From Polaribacter sp. KT25b (GTDB lineage Bacteria > Bacteroidota > Bacteroidia > Flavobacteriales > Flavobacteriaceae): DNA of 64,000 nt. The translations under genes and the position numbers were made by a program. A model generated the notes under the pieces. It did no database searches, was not told the origin of the DNA, and was given only the letters and a program-made list of their open reading frames with translations. This document shows, piece after piece, positions 23,042-32,769 of the stretch (the stretch's first letter is position 1; every line of letters begins with the position of its first letter). The stretch covers positions 3,105,501 through 3,169,500 of the forward strand of contig NZ_LT629752.1 of the NCBI RefSeq assembly GCF_900105145.1. The letters run 5' to 3'.

Positions 23042-25132
23042 ATGAAATATATTAAAATAGTACTTTTTTTCTTTGTTGTACAAATATCTGCACAACAAGG
23101 AGGTATGTGGATTCCTTCTCTTTTAGAAGGAATGAATGAACAAGAAATGACTTCTTTAGGAAGTAAGTTAACAGCAAAAGACATTTACAACGTAAACAAC
23201 TCTAGCTTAAAAGATGCAATTGGGCATTTTAATGGCGGCTGTACAAGTGAAATAATATCGCCAAAAGGGTTAATTTTAACAAACCATCATTGTGGTTTTG
23301 GACAAATTCAGGCACACTCTACTTTAGAAAATGATTATTTAAAAGATGGTTTTTGGGCCATGAATTTAAATGAAGAATTACCAAACCCAGGATTATATGT
23401 AGAATTTATTGTTCGTATAGAAGATGTAACAGACAGTGTTCTATTAGGTGTAAATGATTCTTTAACTGAAAGAGAAAAACAATCTATTATTACAAAAAAT
23501 GGGAATGCTTTACAAAAAACAACCGAGAAAGAAGCTTGGCAACAAACCAAAATAAAATCCTTTTTTCAAGGAAATCAATTCTTTTTATTTGTTACAGAAC
23601 GCTTTGAAGACATCCGTTTAGTTGGTGCACCACCAACAAATATTGGTAAATTTGGTAGCGATACAGACAATTGGGTTTTTCCTAGACATACTGGCGATTT
23701 TTCTATGTTTAGAATTTATGCTGATAAAAACAATCATCCTGCAAAATACAGTAAAGACAATGTTCCTTACAAACCAAAACATTTTTTACCCGTTTCTTTA
23801 GACGGTGTAGAAGAAGGCGATTTTACTTTAGTTTTTGGTTTTCCAGGAACTACAGACGAATATTTACCTGCCGTTGCCATTAAACACATTACTCAAGAAT
23901 ACAACCCAACAAATATTGCTATTAGAGAAGCTGCTTTAAAAGTGATTGATGCAAAAATGAAAGAGAGCGATGCAATTCGCATTAAATACGCTTCTAAACA
24001 AGCTAGAATTGCAAATTATTGGAAAAAATGGATTGGAGAGAATTTAGGTATTCAAAAAAGTAACGCAATAGAAAAAAGACAAGAGTTTGAAGCTACTTTT
24101 ACAAAAGCATTACAAGAAAACAACTTAACAGAAAAATATGGAAATATACTTCCAGAATTTGATAAATTGTATACAGATTTTGCGGCTATAAATATTAAAA
24201 GAAGAAACTTTATAGAAGTCTTTTTAGTAACAAATGAATTAATGTCAATGACTTTTAGAGCTTATCAATTTGAGCAAGCTGTTACTAAAAATCCAAAAGA
24301 CTTAGACAAGGCAAGGGCTTCTATAGAAAATACTTTAAAAAGTATTCATAAAAATTATGATGTTACTGTAGACAAAGGCGTTTTTGAAAATGTAATGCCT
24401 TTTTATACTAAAAATATAGATGCTACTATTTATGATAAAACAGCATTTACCAATTTAAATACCGCTTTAGGTTTATTTAATGGAAAAGCTAAAAAGGTAC
24501 TTAAAAAATTAAATAATGATGCTGCATATCAATATGCAAAACCTATGATTGAAGCTTTTTACACCAGTATTAACAAAGAATACTCAGAAAAAAATGCACC
24601 TATTGTAGCGCTTCAAAAAGAATACATGAAAGCTTTAATGGAAGCTTTACCAAATGCACGCTATTTTCCGGATGCAAATAGTACTTTACGTGTAACTTAC
24701 GGGCAAGTTAGAGGTTATGCGCCTAGAGATGCTGTTTATTACAACCCTGTAAGTTATTTAGATGGAGTTATTGAAAAATATATTCCTGGAGATTATGAAT
24801 TTGATGTTCCAGAAAAATTACGTGAACTTTATAAAACTAAAAACTATGGAGAATATGCTGATAAAAACGGGAAAGTACCTGTTTGTTTTTTAGGCACAAA
24901 CCATACAACCGGTGGTAACTCTGGCAGTCCTGCAATAGATGCAGAAGGTAACTTAATAGGCTTAAATTTTGATAGAGTTTGGGAAGGAACAATGAGTGAT
25001 ATGAACTACGATCCTGAAATTTGTAGAAACATCATGGTAGATTTAAGATATGTTTTATTTATTGTTGATAAATATGCCGGAGCTACTCATTTAATCGATG
25101 AAATGACATTAGTTCATCCTAAGAAAAAATAA
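23042..25132 (+). CDS. S46-family dipeptidyl-peptidase, DPP11 type (Asp/Glu-specific)
   Basis: The 696-residue periplasmic serine exopeptidase has a signal peptide (residues 1-17) and the S46 opening GGMWIPSLL. The catalytic His lies in TNHHCG (residues 82-83), the Asp probably in the DNWVFPRHTGDF region and the Ser at 627 (GGNSGSP). The S1-pocket residue 18 positions after the Ser is Arg645 (NFDRVWEGTMSD). In the characterised Porphyromonas enzymes, Arg at this place marks DPP11, which removes dipeptides with acidic P1 residues, while Gly marks DPP7. It therefore feeds acidic dipeptides into amino acid catabolism. A strong terminator hairpin follows. The substrate class is inferred from this residue. 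Confidence 0.92.
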   Translation: MKYIKIVLFFFVVQISAQQGGMWIPSLLEGMNEQEMTSLGSKLTAKDIYNVNNSSLKDAIGHFNGGCTSEIISPKGLILTNHHCGFGQIQAHSTLENDYLKDGFWAMNLNEELPNPGLYVEFIVRIEDVTDSVLLGVNDSLTEREKQSIITKNGNALQKTTEKEAWQQTKIKSFFQGNQFFLFVTERFEDIRLVGAPPTNIGKFGSDTDNWVFPRHTGDFSMFRIYADKNNHPAKYSKDNVPYKPKHFLPVSLDGVEEGDFTLVFGFPGTTDEYLPAVAIKHITQEYNPTNIAIREAALKVIDAKMKESDAIRIKYASKQARIANYWKKWIGENLGIQKSNAIEKRQEFEATFTKALQENNLTEKYGNILPEFDKLYTDFAAINIKRRNFIEVFLVTNELMSMTFRAYQFEQAVTKNPKDLDKARASIENTLKSIHKNYDVTVDKGVFENVMPFYTKNIDATIYDKTAFTNLNTALGLFNGKAKKVLKKLNNDAAYQYAKPMIEAFYTSINKEYSEKNAPIVALQKEYMKALMEALPNARYFPDANSTLRVTYGQVRGYAPRDAVYYNPVSYLDGVIEKYIPGDYEFDVPEKLRELYKTKNYGEYADKNGKVPVCFLGTNHTTGGNSGSPAIDAEGNLIGLNFDRVWEGTMSDMNYDPEICRNIMVDLRYVLFIVDKYAGATHLIDEMTLVHPKKK

Positions 25133-25153
25133 CTATTTTTTTTATTAAAAAAT

Positions 25154-25199
25154 AAGAAGGTTTATGAAACATCAAAGTTAATGTTTCTTAAACCTTCTT
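25154..25199. terminator. Terminator hairpin after the S46 peptidase gene
   Basis: AAGAAGGTTTATGAAACAT (25154-25172) pairs with the segment 25181-25199 with a single mismatch around an 8-nt loop, and ends in a T-rich tract. It serves the peptidase gene and may also serve the convergent phosphatase gene. Confidence 0.75.
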
Positions 25200-25308
25200 T
25201 TGTATTAAAAATCAAAGTATTATTGTCACTAAATAGTAATATCTAGTAGAAGGTTTCGATATCGTTTCTCATTTGAAATATCAAAACAAACCATAAGTAA
25301 TATAAAAA

Positions 25309-26040
25309 TTACTTATTTCTACCTTTTTCATTTGGGTATAAACCTGGCAAATTATCACTCTGAAAAAATTCTTTAGTTTCTATATTTAAACCTGTTATTT
25401 TTCCCTTAAAAGCAGCACCAGTATCTACATTCCAAACATTGGCAATGTTTATTGGTGAAGTTTCATTATAGTTTGTTGTTGGCGTATGACCTATATAAAT
25501 TTCTTTGTAATGCTGTAATCGCTTCGGATAAAACATAGAATCTTTTTCAATACTTTTATCCATTACCAAAAGCATTTCCCACAAAGATCTGTCTAAATAA
25601 AACAATTCTTGAAACTTTTCCTTTTCAACTCCATGTAAAGAAGTAAAACCTGCATGCAAAAACAATCTTTTTTGATTATCTAAATGATATAAGGGCAAAT
25701 TTTCAAAAAAATGAAGATGCTGTTGTTTTTTCTCATCAGAAAAACCTTCATAACTTTCCATGGTTTCTTTACCTCCATGCAAAAACCAAGAAGGATTTAC
25801 ATCGTTTGAATCTTTTAACCAGTTTTGACACCAAACATCATGATTTCCTTTGATAAAAATACAGTTAATTTTTTCTGATAAACCAATTAAAAAGTCAACA
25901 ACCTGTGCAGATTCGCTCCAACCATCAACATAATCGCCCATAAAAATAATGGTGTCATCTTCTTTAACTTCTAATTGATTTAATACCTGTAGTAAGGCTT
26001 TTAATCCTCCATGAATATCGCCAATTGCAAAAGTGCTCAT
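25309..26040 (-). CDS. Calcineurin-like metallophosphatase (PPP-type serine/threonine phosphatase fold)
   Basis: The 243-residue protein has all the metal motifs in order: GDIHGG (Asp8, His10), GDYVDGW, KGNHD, then LHAGFTS and GHTPT. This set resembles small bacterial PPP-family phosphatases and diadenosine tetraphosphatases, so the substrate may be a phosphoprotein or a dinucleotide. It is cytosolic, with no signal peptide. A minus-strand TAGTTTTG promoter element (26057-26064) lies just upstream, so it may be transcribed separately from the Omp85-like gene 67 nt away. Unlike the phosphoesterase at 13385, all ligands are intact. Confidence 0.88.
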   Translation of the reverse strand: MSTFAIGDIHGGLKALLQVLNQLEVKEDDTIIFMGDYVDGWSESAQVVDFLIGLSEKINCIFIKGNHDVWCQNWLKDSNDVNPSWFLHGGKETMESYEGFSDEKKQQHLHFFENLPLYHLDNQKRLFLHAGFTSLHGVEKEKFQELFYLDRSLWEMLLVMDKSIEKDSMFYPKRLQHYKEIYIGHTPTTNYNETSPINIANVWNVDTGAAFKGKITGLNIETKEFFQSDNLPGLYPNEKGRNK

Positions 26041-26056
26041 CTAAATTTTGTTTTTG

Positions 26057-26064
26057 CAAAACTA
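26057..26064 (-). promoter_or_regulatory. Putative -7 box for the metallophosphatase gene
   Basis: On the minus strand this reads TAGTTTTG, matching TAnnTTTG, 16 nt ahead of the start codon. No well-spaced TTG is visible. Confidence 0.4.
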
Positions 26065-26107
26065 AGGGTTTCATTTTAAGTTACTAGAAACTAATATTAA
26101 ATTTAGA

Positions 26108-27382
26108 TTAAAAATATTGCCCAATTCCAAAAACCAGACCTCCTTTAGATTGACCAGGATTGTTAGAAATTCGAAAACCATAATCGACTCTAAAAGTAGC
26201 ATTGTATATTTTTTTACTGATAAAACGCAAACCTAAACCAGAATATACTCTTAAATTTTTACTTTCAAAAAAATCATTTATTTTTCCTCCAGGATTTCGC
26301 CAAGAACCAAAATCAGTAAAAATATTGGTTTGAATTGCTAACCATTTTTTATCGTAGACTGTTTGTCTATACTCTGTATTCCATACAAAACTTCCTGTAC
26401 CTCTATCAACCAAAATACCGGTTCCGCGTAAGTTTACATTATTATCTAAAGCAAAAGGTGCAAAAGGTGTTTTTTCATTTGTTGATAAACCAAAACGCAA
26501 TCTATTTGCCCAGTTTCCTTTATCACCAATTATTTTGTAGTAAAAAAAATCGTTCCAAGCAATAAAAAAATCTTTTTGAAAAGGATTTTTTGAAGTTACA
26601 AACTGCGTGTATAAAACACTTTTAAAACCGTTTATATATTGATAATTATAGTCTAAATTATCATAAGTATAAACAAATTTAAGCTGCACTTTATTTAAAT
26701 CTAAACTTAGAGGAATAGAATCGTCTGTTACGCCAGATAAATATTGATATTTTTCATTAAAGAAATTAACACTAAAAATAAGCTGATTTTTTAAATCAAC
26801 TTGATACGAACCCAACACTTCAAAAGAAATATTATTGTATAAATAATTAGCCGTTTCATCTTCGAAATAAAGTGGCTCTTCACTTTTCCAGTTTTTATGA
26901 TTTAACTCTAAACCCCATTTTTTAGAAAATAAATTGGGCGCACTAAAATTAATACCGTAAGAATGAAATCCGTTATTTTGATAAAAACCTCCAAAAGTCA
27001 TATTTCTTCCTAAAAAATTATAATCATAGAGACCTAATTTATAAGAAATTGGTTTATTTGTTGTGCTCCAAAGATTTAATTTTGGTATTATCGTATAATT
27101 TTCTTCTATGTTTAACAAAACTGTATAAAAATTATCATGAGAATGAGATACTTGATAATACACATTGCTAATTGCTGGCAATCTTTTTAGAAGAACTATA
27201 TCTTTTTCTATCGTTAAAGAATCTAAAACGATTCCTTTTTTTGTTACTAAAAGTTTATGAAGAAAAGATGCTTTAATCTTTTTTTCGCCTTTAATTTTAA
27301 CATCAGCAATTATATTTTCTTGAGAAAATAAAAGTGACGAAAATAAAATAAAAAGAAAAAGAAAAATATTTTTATACCACAC
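26108..27382 (-). CDS. Omp85/BamA-like outer-membrane protein with one POTRA domain
   Basis: The 424-residue protein has a signal peptide (FSSLLFSQ, about residue 21) and a single POTRA-like domain (about 22-95, IIADVKIKGEKKIKASFLHK). A beta-barrel follows, with the Omp85-type VDRGTGSFVWNTEYRQTV strand and a C-terminal Phe (FGIGQYF). It is much shorter than BamA, more like the single-POTRA surface-antigen proteins, so it is unlikely to be the main assembly factor. The start is GTG, overlapping the TAG stop of the upstream lipoprotein gene by one nucleotide (TAGTG). This start is forced because the signal peptide begins there. Partner likely the duplicated lipoprotein; role unknown. Confidence 0.8.
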   Translation of the reverse strand: MWYKNIFLFLFILFSSLLFSQENIIADVKIKGEKKIKASFLHKLLVTKKGIVLDSLTIEKDIVLLKRLPAISNVYYQVSHSHDNFYTVLLNIEENYTIIPKLNLWSTTNKPISYKLGLYDYNFLGRNMTFGGFYQNNGFHSYGINFSAPNLFSKKWGLELNHKNWKSEEPLYFEDETANYLYNNISFEVLGSYQVDLKNQLIFSVNFFNEKYQYLSGVTDDSIPLSLDLNKVQLKFVYTYDNLDYNYQYINGFKSVLYTQFVTSKNPFQKDFFIAWNDFFYYKIIGDKGNWANRLRFGLSTNEKTPFAPFALDNNVNLRGTGILVDRGTGSFVWNTEYRQTVYDKKWLAIQTNIFTDFGSWRNPGGKINDFFESKNLRVYSGLGLRFISKKIYNATFRVDYGFRISNNPGQSKGGLVFGIGQYF

Positions 27383-28779
27383 TATTCAACTATAAATGAT
27401 TCTTGAATAACCAAATTTACCCAATTATCATCACTTATACCCATTAATGTAAATTTATATTCATCATCTAAAATTAAAGTTTCTGGTGTTTCTAAATTTA
27501 TGGTTGATGTTACATTAGAGTTATTATTATATTGAAACGTTTTTTCTGTTGTAAATGTGCCAGATAAAAAACTACTTTCACTGTCTGTAATTACCTGAAA
27601 ATAAGTAGAGCTATCTAAATAAGTACCATCTAACCAAGTAAATTTTGGATTTAAAGATTCTGGATATTCGATCGTAACATCTGTAAACCATTCTGTAGGT
27701 TTTGTTACATTTTTTATTTTTATTGGATTTGATTTATACAAAACCTCATCAACAACAAACGTAACAATACCCCAACTTTCTTCATCATCAGTTCTTGAAA
27801 ATCTTCTAAGTTTACCACCAAAAGCTGCTGCATCTGTTAAATCTTTTCTTCTATAATTACTAAAGTCATTTTCATCAACAGTTAAGCTTTCTGTTTCATA
27901 ATATCTCATTTCAGAAAAACCAAGTAAGGGATAATAATAAATGTATGATAAACTTTCTGATGAGCTACTACTTGCTGCAAAAGCTGTTCCGGTTTCTATA
28001 GTTTTTTCTGAATTATCATCTAAATACTCTTGTAAATTTTTTAGCATAAATGTTTTCTGAATCACTAAATTAACCCAGTTATCATCACTAATTGCCATCA
28101 TAGTAAATAGATATTCTGTATCTTCTTCTAAATCATCTGGAGTTTCTGGAACATTAATATTTTTAACAATATTTGATGAATCAAAATAATTAAAAACTTT
28201 ATCATATGTAAAAGTCCCTGAAATAAATTCATCATCTTCTGTTCTTGAAATTGCTTCAAAATAAATTGTATTTCCCGATATTCCAAAATCTGACCACGTA
28301 AAATTTGGCGTTAATGTTTCTGGATATTTAATTGTTGCAACATCGGTCCAACCGGTTAAACTTGTTTCATTTTTTAAATGAATAGGATCAGATTTATGCA
28401 ACTTTCCATCTAACATATAAGTTACCAAACACCAATTATCTTCTGAATCTGATCTTGAAAAACTTTCTAATTTTCCACCAAAAACATCTGTTATCGTTAA
28501 TTCTTTTCTTCTATATTTAGAAAAATCAGTTTCATCAATATTTAAACTGTCTGCTTCATAATATCTAATATCTGTAGCACCTTCTTCTGGATAATAATAA
28601 ATATAAGAATTACTTTCTCCTGTACTTGCTGCAAAGGCAGTAACTTCTCCTAGTTCTTTGTTTGATATAGATGCCACATAAGCCTCTAAATTTCTAGGAG
28701 TTGTAATATCACTATCTTCTGAACAAGAAAAAAAGAACATTGAGAAAGCAAGAAGTAATAGAAAACAGATTTTCTTCAT
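27382..28779 (-). CDS. Lipoprotein made of two tandem copies of an unrecognised ~215-residue module
   Basis: The 465-residue protein has a lipoprotein signal (FSMFFFSC, Cys19). It then carries two homologous halves, about 30-246 and 248-465. Matching landmarks are TAFAAS, SYIYYYP, RYYE, FS(K/N)YRRK(E/D)LT, FGGKL and SDDNWVNLVIQ, each occurring once per half in the same order and spacing. I do not recognise the module; it is probably a beta-sandwich surface domain. Its stop overlaps the GTG start of the Omp85-like gene, so the two are translationally coupled and may form an outer-membrane pair. It starts 8 nt after the universal stress protein gene. Confidence 0.75.
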   Translation of the reverse strand: MKKICFLLLLAFSMFFFSCSEDSDITTPRNLEAYVASISNKELGEVTAFAASTGESNSYIYYYPEEGATDIRYYEADSLNIDETDFSKYRRKELTITDVFGGKLESFSRSDSEDNWCLVTYMLDGKLHKSDPIHLKNETSLTGWTDVATIKYPETLTPNFTWSDFGISGNTIYFEAISRTEDDEFISGTFTYDKVFNYFDSSNIVKNINVPETPDDLEEDTEYLFTMMAISDDNWVNLVIQKTFMLKNLQEYLDDNSEKTIETGTAFAASSSSSESLSYIYYYPLLGFSEMRYYETESLTVDENDFSNYRRKDLTDAAAFGGKLRRFSRTDDEESWGIVTFVVDEVLYKSNPIKIKNVTKPTEWFTDVTIEYPESLNPKFTWLDGTYLDSSTYFQVITDSESSFLSGTFTTEKTFQYNNNSNVTSTINLETPETLILDDEYKFTLMGISDDNWVNLVIQESFIVE

Positions 28780-28787
28780 AAATTAAT

Positions 28788-29621
28788 TTAAATTTGAAAT
28801 GTCATTATTGGTAAGGTCGAATGGTTCGAAATATCTTCAGAAATACTACCAGCAACAATATGAGATAATCCTTTTCTACCATGTGTAGCTACCGAAATTA
28901 AATCTGCACCCACAGCATTAGAAAAACTTAAAATACCTTTTTCTATAGTTTTTGCACAAACAAAATTTACATTTATAAATCTATCTATATGACCTTCTGC
29001 AGTCATTAAAAAGTTGTTAGCTAAAGCATCCATTTCTGGAGTTGTTAAAAATTTATCATTGGGTAAATTTACATACAAAAGATGAATTTCTGCATTTAAA
29101 AAAGCTAAAGAAGTTAGCATTTTTTTAAAAGCTGGTATTGATTCTTCAGAAAAATCGGTTGCGTAAACAACATCAGAAAAATCTACATCATTTAACTCAT
29201 TTTTAATTACTAAAACTGGCGTTTCTGCATACCTAATAACAATCTCGGTATTTGAACCTGTAAAAAATTCTTTTAACCCAGTTGCTCCATTAGAGCCCAT
29301 AATTATTAAATCTGCATTTATTTCTTTAGCTATTTCATTTATTTCGCTAAAAACTTTATAATGCTTAATAATAGGAATTATTTTAACACCTTTTAAATAG
29401 CTTTTTTGCAAAAACTTTTTAAAACGTTCTTCTGCTAATTTTAAAAAGAAGACTGATTTTTCTTGACTAAAATCTTCACTTTGAGACAAATTAATCTCTT
29501 GAATATCTAACATATGCAAAGCATAAACCTCTGTTTTAACTTTTTTTGAAAAAAGAGCTGCAGCCTTTAAAGCGTTTTCTGAATGTTCTGAGAAATCTAT
29601 TGGTACAATAATTTTTTTCAT
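28788..29621 (-). CDS. Tandem universal stress protein (two UspA domains)
   Basis: This is a 277-residue cytosolic protein with two Usp domains. The first (about 1-150) starts KKIIVPIDFSEHSENALKAA and has an ATP-binding-type loop GSNGATGLKEFFTGSN. The second (about 150-277) has VYATDFSEESIPAFKKM and HGRKGLSHIVAGSISE. Both loops fit the G-x2-G-x9-G-S/T pattern, so nucleotide binding is likely in both halves. Usp proteins respond to stress or energy limitation; no specific partner can be named. It is the only clearly cytosolic protein within the surface-protein run and starts 79 nt after the GH113-like gene. Confidence 0.92.
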   Translation of the reverse strand: MKKIIVPIDFSEHSENALKAAALFSKKVKTEVYALHMLDIQEINLSQSEDFSQEKSVFFLKLAEERFKKFLQKSYLKGVKIIPIIKHYKVFSEINEIAKEINADLIIMGSNGATGLKEFFTGSNTEIVIRYAETPVLVIKNELNDVDFSDVVYATDFSEESIPAFKKMLTSLAFLNAEIHLLYVNLPNDKFLTTPEMDALANNFLMTAEGHIDRFINVNFVCAKTIEKGILSFSNAVGADLISVATHGRKGLSHIVAGSISEDISNHSTLPIMTFQI

Positions 29622-29700
29622 GTTGATTAATTTAAGGTTTCTGAAACAAATTTAATTAGAATTGACAATTTATTATAAGATATATATCATATTTAAAAAA

Positions 29701-30711
29701 TTATTGTTGGTATAATTTTCTAATGGTTGCTTCCGCAGGTTTATTTTGGGGTGTAAATCTATTGTCTTTTTTACCGCCAACATTTTTGTGTTTATGAAAC
29801 CATTTCCAAGCAAAACCACCTGCAAACCACTCTTCTTTCCAAAATTGATTATGAATTGCTTGTAAACCATTTACTTGTGCTTGTAAATTTACATTGCCCT
29901 CAAAACGATCTACAAACCAAGGTTGTTTTGCATTATAATCTACACTTCTGTAGCCAAATTCGGTAAATAAAACTGGCTTTTTAAATTTTTTCTGAATTCT
30001 AATAATTTCTTCTTTATGAGGTTTCCAACCAATTTCTAATTCTTTTACGGTTGGTGTTTTTTTATCACTTAAAGGAAAATAAGCATCGATACCAATAAGA
30101 TCAATTTCATTTAAAAAAGGTACTCTTTTAAATTCATCCCAATTTGCAGCATAGGTTAATTTCCCTTTATAAATTTCTCTAATTTTAACAATTAGATTTA
30201 ACCAATATTGAGGTCTATTAAGAACAAATTTTTCTAATTCTGTACCTATACAAAGAATATTTGCATTAATTTCTTGCGCTACTTTTGCATACGTTAATAT
30301 AAAACTCGAATACGAATCTTCTAAAATTTTCCATTGCTCTTCAGATTGCATTTCTATTAAACCTGTAAATTCTCCACGCCAAACCCATAGTTGAGGTTTT
30401 ACCATAATTTTTACTTGTTTTTTCTGAAATTCTTCTGCGTATTGTAACAAACCTCTTTTACTCTCTCCAAACCATTCTCTTCCAGAATTGTATCTAATTG
30501 ATGGTGATGATAAATCTTTTATAGAACCAAAAGGCATTAATGCAACATAATTACTATGAACCTTTAAAGCCGGGTTTATATGTGTAGTATCAATTTTATC
30601 TCTTGAAGCTACAAAACTTAATCCATTAATTTTTTTGGTTTGACTTTTACAAGAAACTTGCAAAAAGATAAGAAGTAAAAAAAGGAATTTTGTTGCTTTC
30701 ATATTTCTCAC
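29701..30711 (-). CDS. GH113-like TIM-barrel glycosidase lipoprotein
   Basis: The 336-residue protein has a lipobox (LLIFLQVSC, about Cys21) and a TIM-barrel resembling glycoside hydrolase family 113 (beta-mannanase-like). It shows the beta-strand ends IMVKPQLWVW and the acid/base candidate Glu in CIGTELEKF. A second Glu in FTEFGYRS and the tail motif GFAWKWF also match. Placement of the two Glu supports a retaining hydrolase. It is likely an outer-membrane-anchored enzyme acting on an exogenous or cell-surface glycan. ATG at 30702 is an alternative start that removes three residues. It begins 16 nt after the barrel protein gene. Confidence 0.75.
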   Translation of the reverse strand: MRNMKATKFLFLLLIFLQVSCKSQTKKINGLSFVASRDKIDTTHINPALKVHSNYVALMPFGSIKDLSSPSIRYNSGREWFGESKRGLLQYAEEFQKKQVKIMVKPQLWVWRGEFTGLIEMQSEEQWKILEDSYSSFILTYAKVAQEINANILCIGTELEKFVLNRPQYWLNLIVKIREIYKGKLTYAANWDEFKRVPFLNEIDLIGIDAYFPLSDKKTPTVKELEIGWKPHKEEIIRIQKKFKKPVLFTEFGYRSVDYNAKQPWFVDRFEGNVNLQAQVNGLQAIHNQFWKEEWFAGGFAWKWFHKHKNVGGKKDNRFTPQNKPAEATIRKLYQQ

Positions 30712-30727
30712 AAAATACTACTTTTTA

Positions 30728-31600
30728 CTAAAACAAAATTCTTAAACCAATGTTAAAACTTTGCCCCAAACCTGTATCATTTCCTCTTACAAATTTACTG
30801 TATAAAGCCTCTAAATTTAAAGCGTTACTTAACTGATACTTACCTCCAAAACCTACCGAAGAAAAATTTTGTGTAAAATCTCCAAAACGCTGATAATGTT
30901 GCACAAAACCTAAAATTGTAGATTTATCTGTAGGAAAATAACTCATAAAAACACCTGGTGCTAGCACAAATGTTTTATTAGCAAAACTCTCTTTGTCACC
31001 AAAATTATATTCTGTATTTAACTCTGTAAACAATTGCCAATCTCCACTTGGCAAAGTATAATCATAGAAAAAACGATTTTGAAATGTATATGCGGTTTGG
31101 TCTAAATAAACGCCGTTTTCATCCGATTCATCGGAAATAACAGGAATATGAAATGCACTTTGAATTGAGAAATTGCCAATACTTTCAATTGGTTGCCATT
31201 TTAAAGCTGGTGCAAATGAGGATAATCCGTTTCTTGAATTTACATCATCATTAAAACCAAAAACTGAAGTAGCATTTTCTCCATTTTTTGTATTTGATCG
31301 GTATTCTAACAATAATCCAATATTTAATCGATTGTTATCAGAAATTCCTGTAAAAATATCTAAAGTCGATGTAAAATAGGTTTCTCTTACTTTGTCAGAT
31401 TTTACTCCATTATAATTCCCTTCGGTTTCTGTATACAAATTGTTAAAAAACTTAATATCCCATTGACCTTTGTTTAATAATTTTGATGGAGTATAGGTTT
31501 GGATGTTACTTTTACTTGCATCTACGTCTTCTTGCGCATAAGAATGTATGCTAAAAAAAGAAAGTATTGTTATTAAAATTTTAAGTTGTTGTTTTTTCAT
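30728..31600 (-). CDS. Outer-membrane beta-barrel protein of unknown function
   Basis: This 290-residue protein has a signal peptide (SIHSYAQE, cleavage near residue 22). Alternating hydrophobic beta strands run through the rest and it ends in a C-terminal Phe (NIGLRILF), as for barrels inserted by BamA. Segments such as SVGFGGKYQLSNALNLEALYSKF are typical of outward-facing barrel strands. I do not recognise a named family. It lies 74 nt downstream of the arylsulfotransferase-like gene and 16 nt upstream of the GH113-like gene. It could be a channel for the same substrate; that is inference from position. Confidence 0.75.
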   Translation of the reverse strand: MKKQQLKILITILSFFSIHSYAQEDVDASKSNIQTYTPSKLLNKGQWDIKFFNNLYTETEGNYNGVKSDKVRETYFTSTLDIFTGISDNNRLNIGLLLEYRSNTKNGENATSVFGFNDDVNSRNGLSSFAPALKWQPIESIGNFSIQSAFHIPVISDESDENGVYLDQTAYTFQNRFFYDYTLPSGDWQLFTELNTEYNFGDKESFANKTFVLAPGVFMSYFPTDKSTILGFVQHYQRFGDFTQNFSSVGFGGKYQLSNALNLEALYSKFVRGNDTGLGQSFNIGLRILF

Positions 31601-31674
31601 GTTTTCCTGATTAATTATATTTTATTATAACATCAGTCTTAACATTTACCTATAACTTACATTTTATCTTAAAC

Positions 31675-32745
31675 TTAATAATCAGCATATTTACGAGCTT
31701 TAAATATATTAGAAGACTTACTTAAAGTTACATTCTCTGGTATATAACTCCAAACTTCTTCTCCTTTTTCGGTAACCTCTATAAACTGCCCTTCCACACC
31801 TGAACAAATTAAAGTATTACCAGAATCTAGACGTTGAACTCCTGAAATATGGTCTGAATAAAAACTATTTGAATACTCCCAAACAACAACATCTAATTTT
31901 GTAATTTCTAATATAGCAGATTTGTTAGTTTCTGCATTATTATTAAAAACAAGTATGTTTCCATTCTCTAAGAAGGTTGCATCATGTTGCCCTACTAAAG
32001 TTTCATCAGCAGTTAAGCTTTTTGTAATTTTTTTACTTTCTTTATTAATTATATACAGAGTATTTTTATTTTTTGAACTTATAAGAATTTCACCATTTTT
32101 ATAATCAATAGAATTAAAATGTAAATAATCTACTTTATCTTTATTTTCTGGTACAATACCACCATCATCCATGGCACTCCAATTCCAAATAACAGAATTG
32201 TCTGTCTTATCAATCATAACAATCAACTCATTCCAATAATCTGAATTGTTATATTCTCTTAACTCCCAAGATAAAGCAATAATTGTATTAGCATCTATTT
32301 CTTTAAAATCATGATGAAATGTTGATGCATCACTAAATCTTTCAATAGACCAAACCACCTTATTATTATCGTCTAATTCTTCAATGACTCCGGCAACTAA
32401 ACCTCCTGTAGAAAATGATCCGTTATTTACTTCTGATAATTTACCTAAACGCAATAGATTCTTATTTACTGATAAATAACAGCCCCCTGCAGACGTATTC
32501 GAAGATGACCATGTTTTAACATCTGCACCTAAAGAATCTATGAGATGAGTTGTAGTATCTCCAATAAAAGAATACAAGACAAACCCATCGGTTATATTAT
32601 TTGTTACCTCAACATCGGGATTTGTATTTGTTTCATCATTTATAATATCTTCTTTATCACAAGCAATAATTAAAAATAGCAATACCATTAATAATGATAA
32701 ATGAATGCTTGTTATTTTAATGTTTCTTATTTTAAAACTTCTCAT
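31675..32745 (-). CDS. Arylsulfotransferase (ASST)-like beta-propeller lipoprotein
   Basis: The 356-residue protein has a long N-terminal signal with the lipobox LLFLIIAC (about Cys29). It then carries a beta-propeller of the ASST type: GFVLYSFIGDTTTHLIDSLGA at the start, and repeated strands with His in FHHDF, YLHFNSI, GQHDATFL and YSDHISGVQ. ASST enzymes move sulfate between phenols by a histidine intermediate. The His set is compatible, but I cannot confirm that the key residues are equivalent, so it may be a non-catalytic PQQ-like propeller. It follows the DUF1566 lipoprotein gene by 24 nt, probably on the same mRNA. Confidence 0.65.
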   Translation of the reverse strand: MRSFKIRNIKITSIHLSLLMVLLFLIIACDKEDIINDETNTNPDVEVTNNITDGFVLYSFIGDTTTHLIDSLGADVKTWSSSNTSAGGCYLSVNKNLLRLGKLSEVNNGSFSTGGLVAGVIEELDDNNKVVWSIERFSDASTFHHDFKEIDANTIIALSWELREYNNSDYWNELIVMIDKTDNSVIWNWSAMDDGGIVPENKDKVDYLHFNSIDYKNGEILISSKNKNTLYIINKESKKITKSLTADETLVGQHDATFLENGNILVFNNNAETNKSAILEITKLDVVVWEYSNSFYSDHISGVQRLDSGNTLICSGVEGQFIEVTEKGEEVWSYIPENVTLSKSSNIFKARKYADY

Positions 32746-32769
32746 TATATATCTTGATTAAAAATAGCT

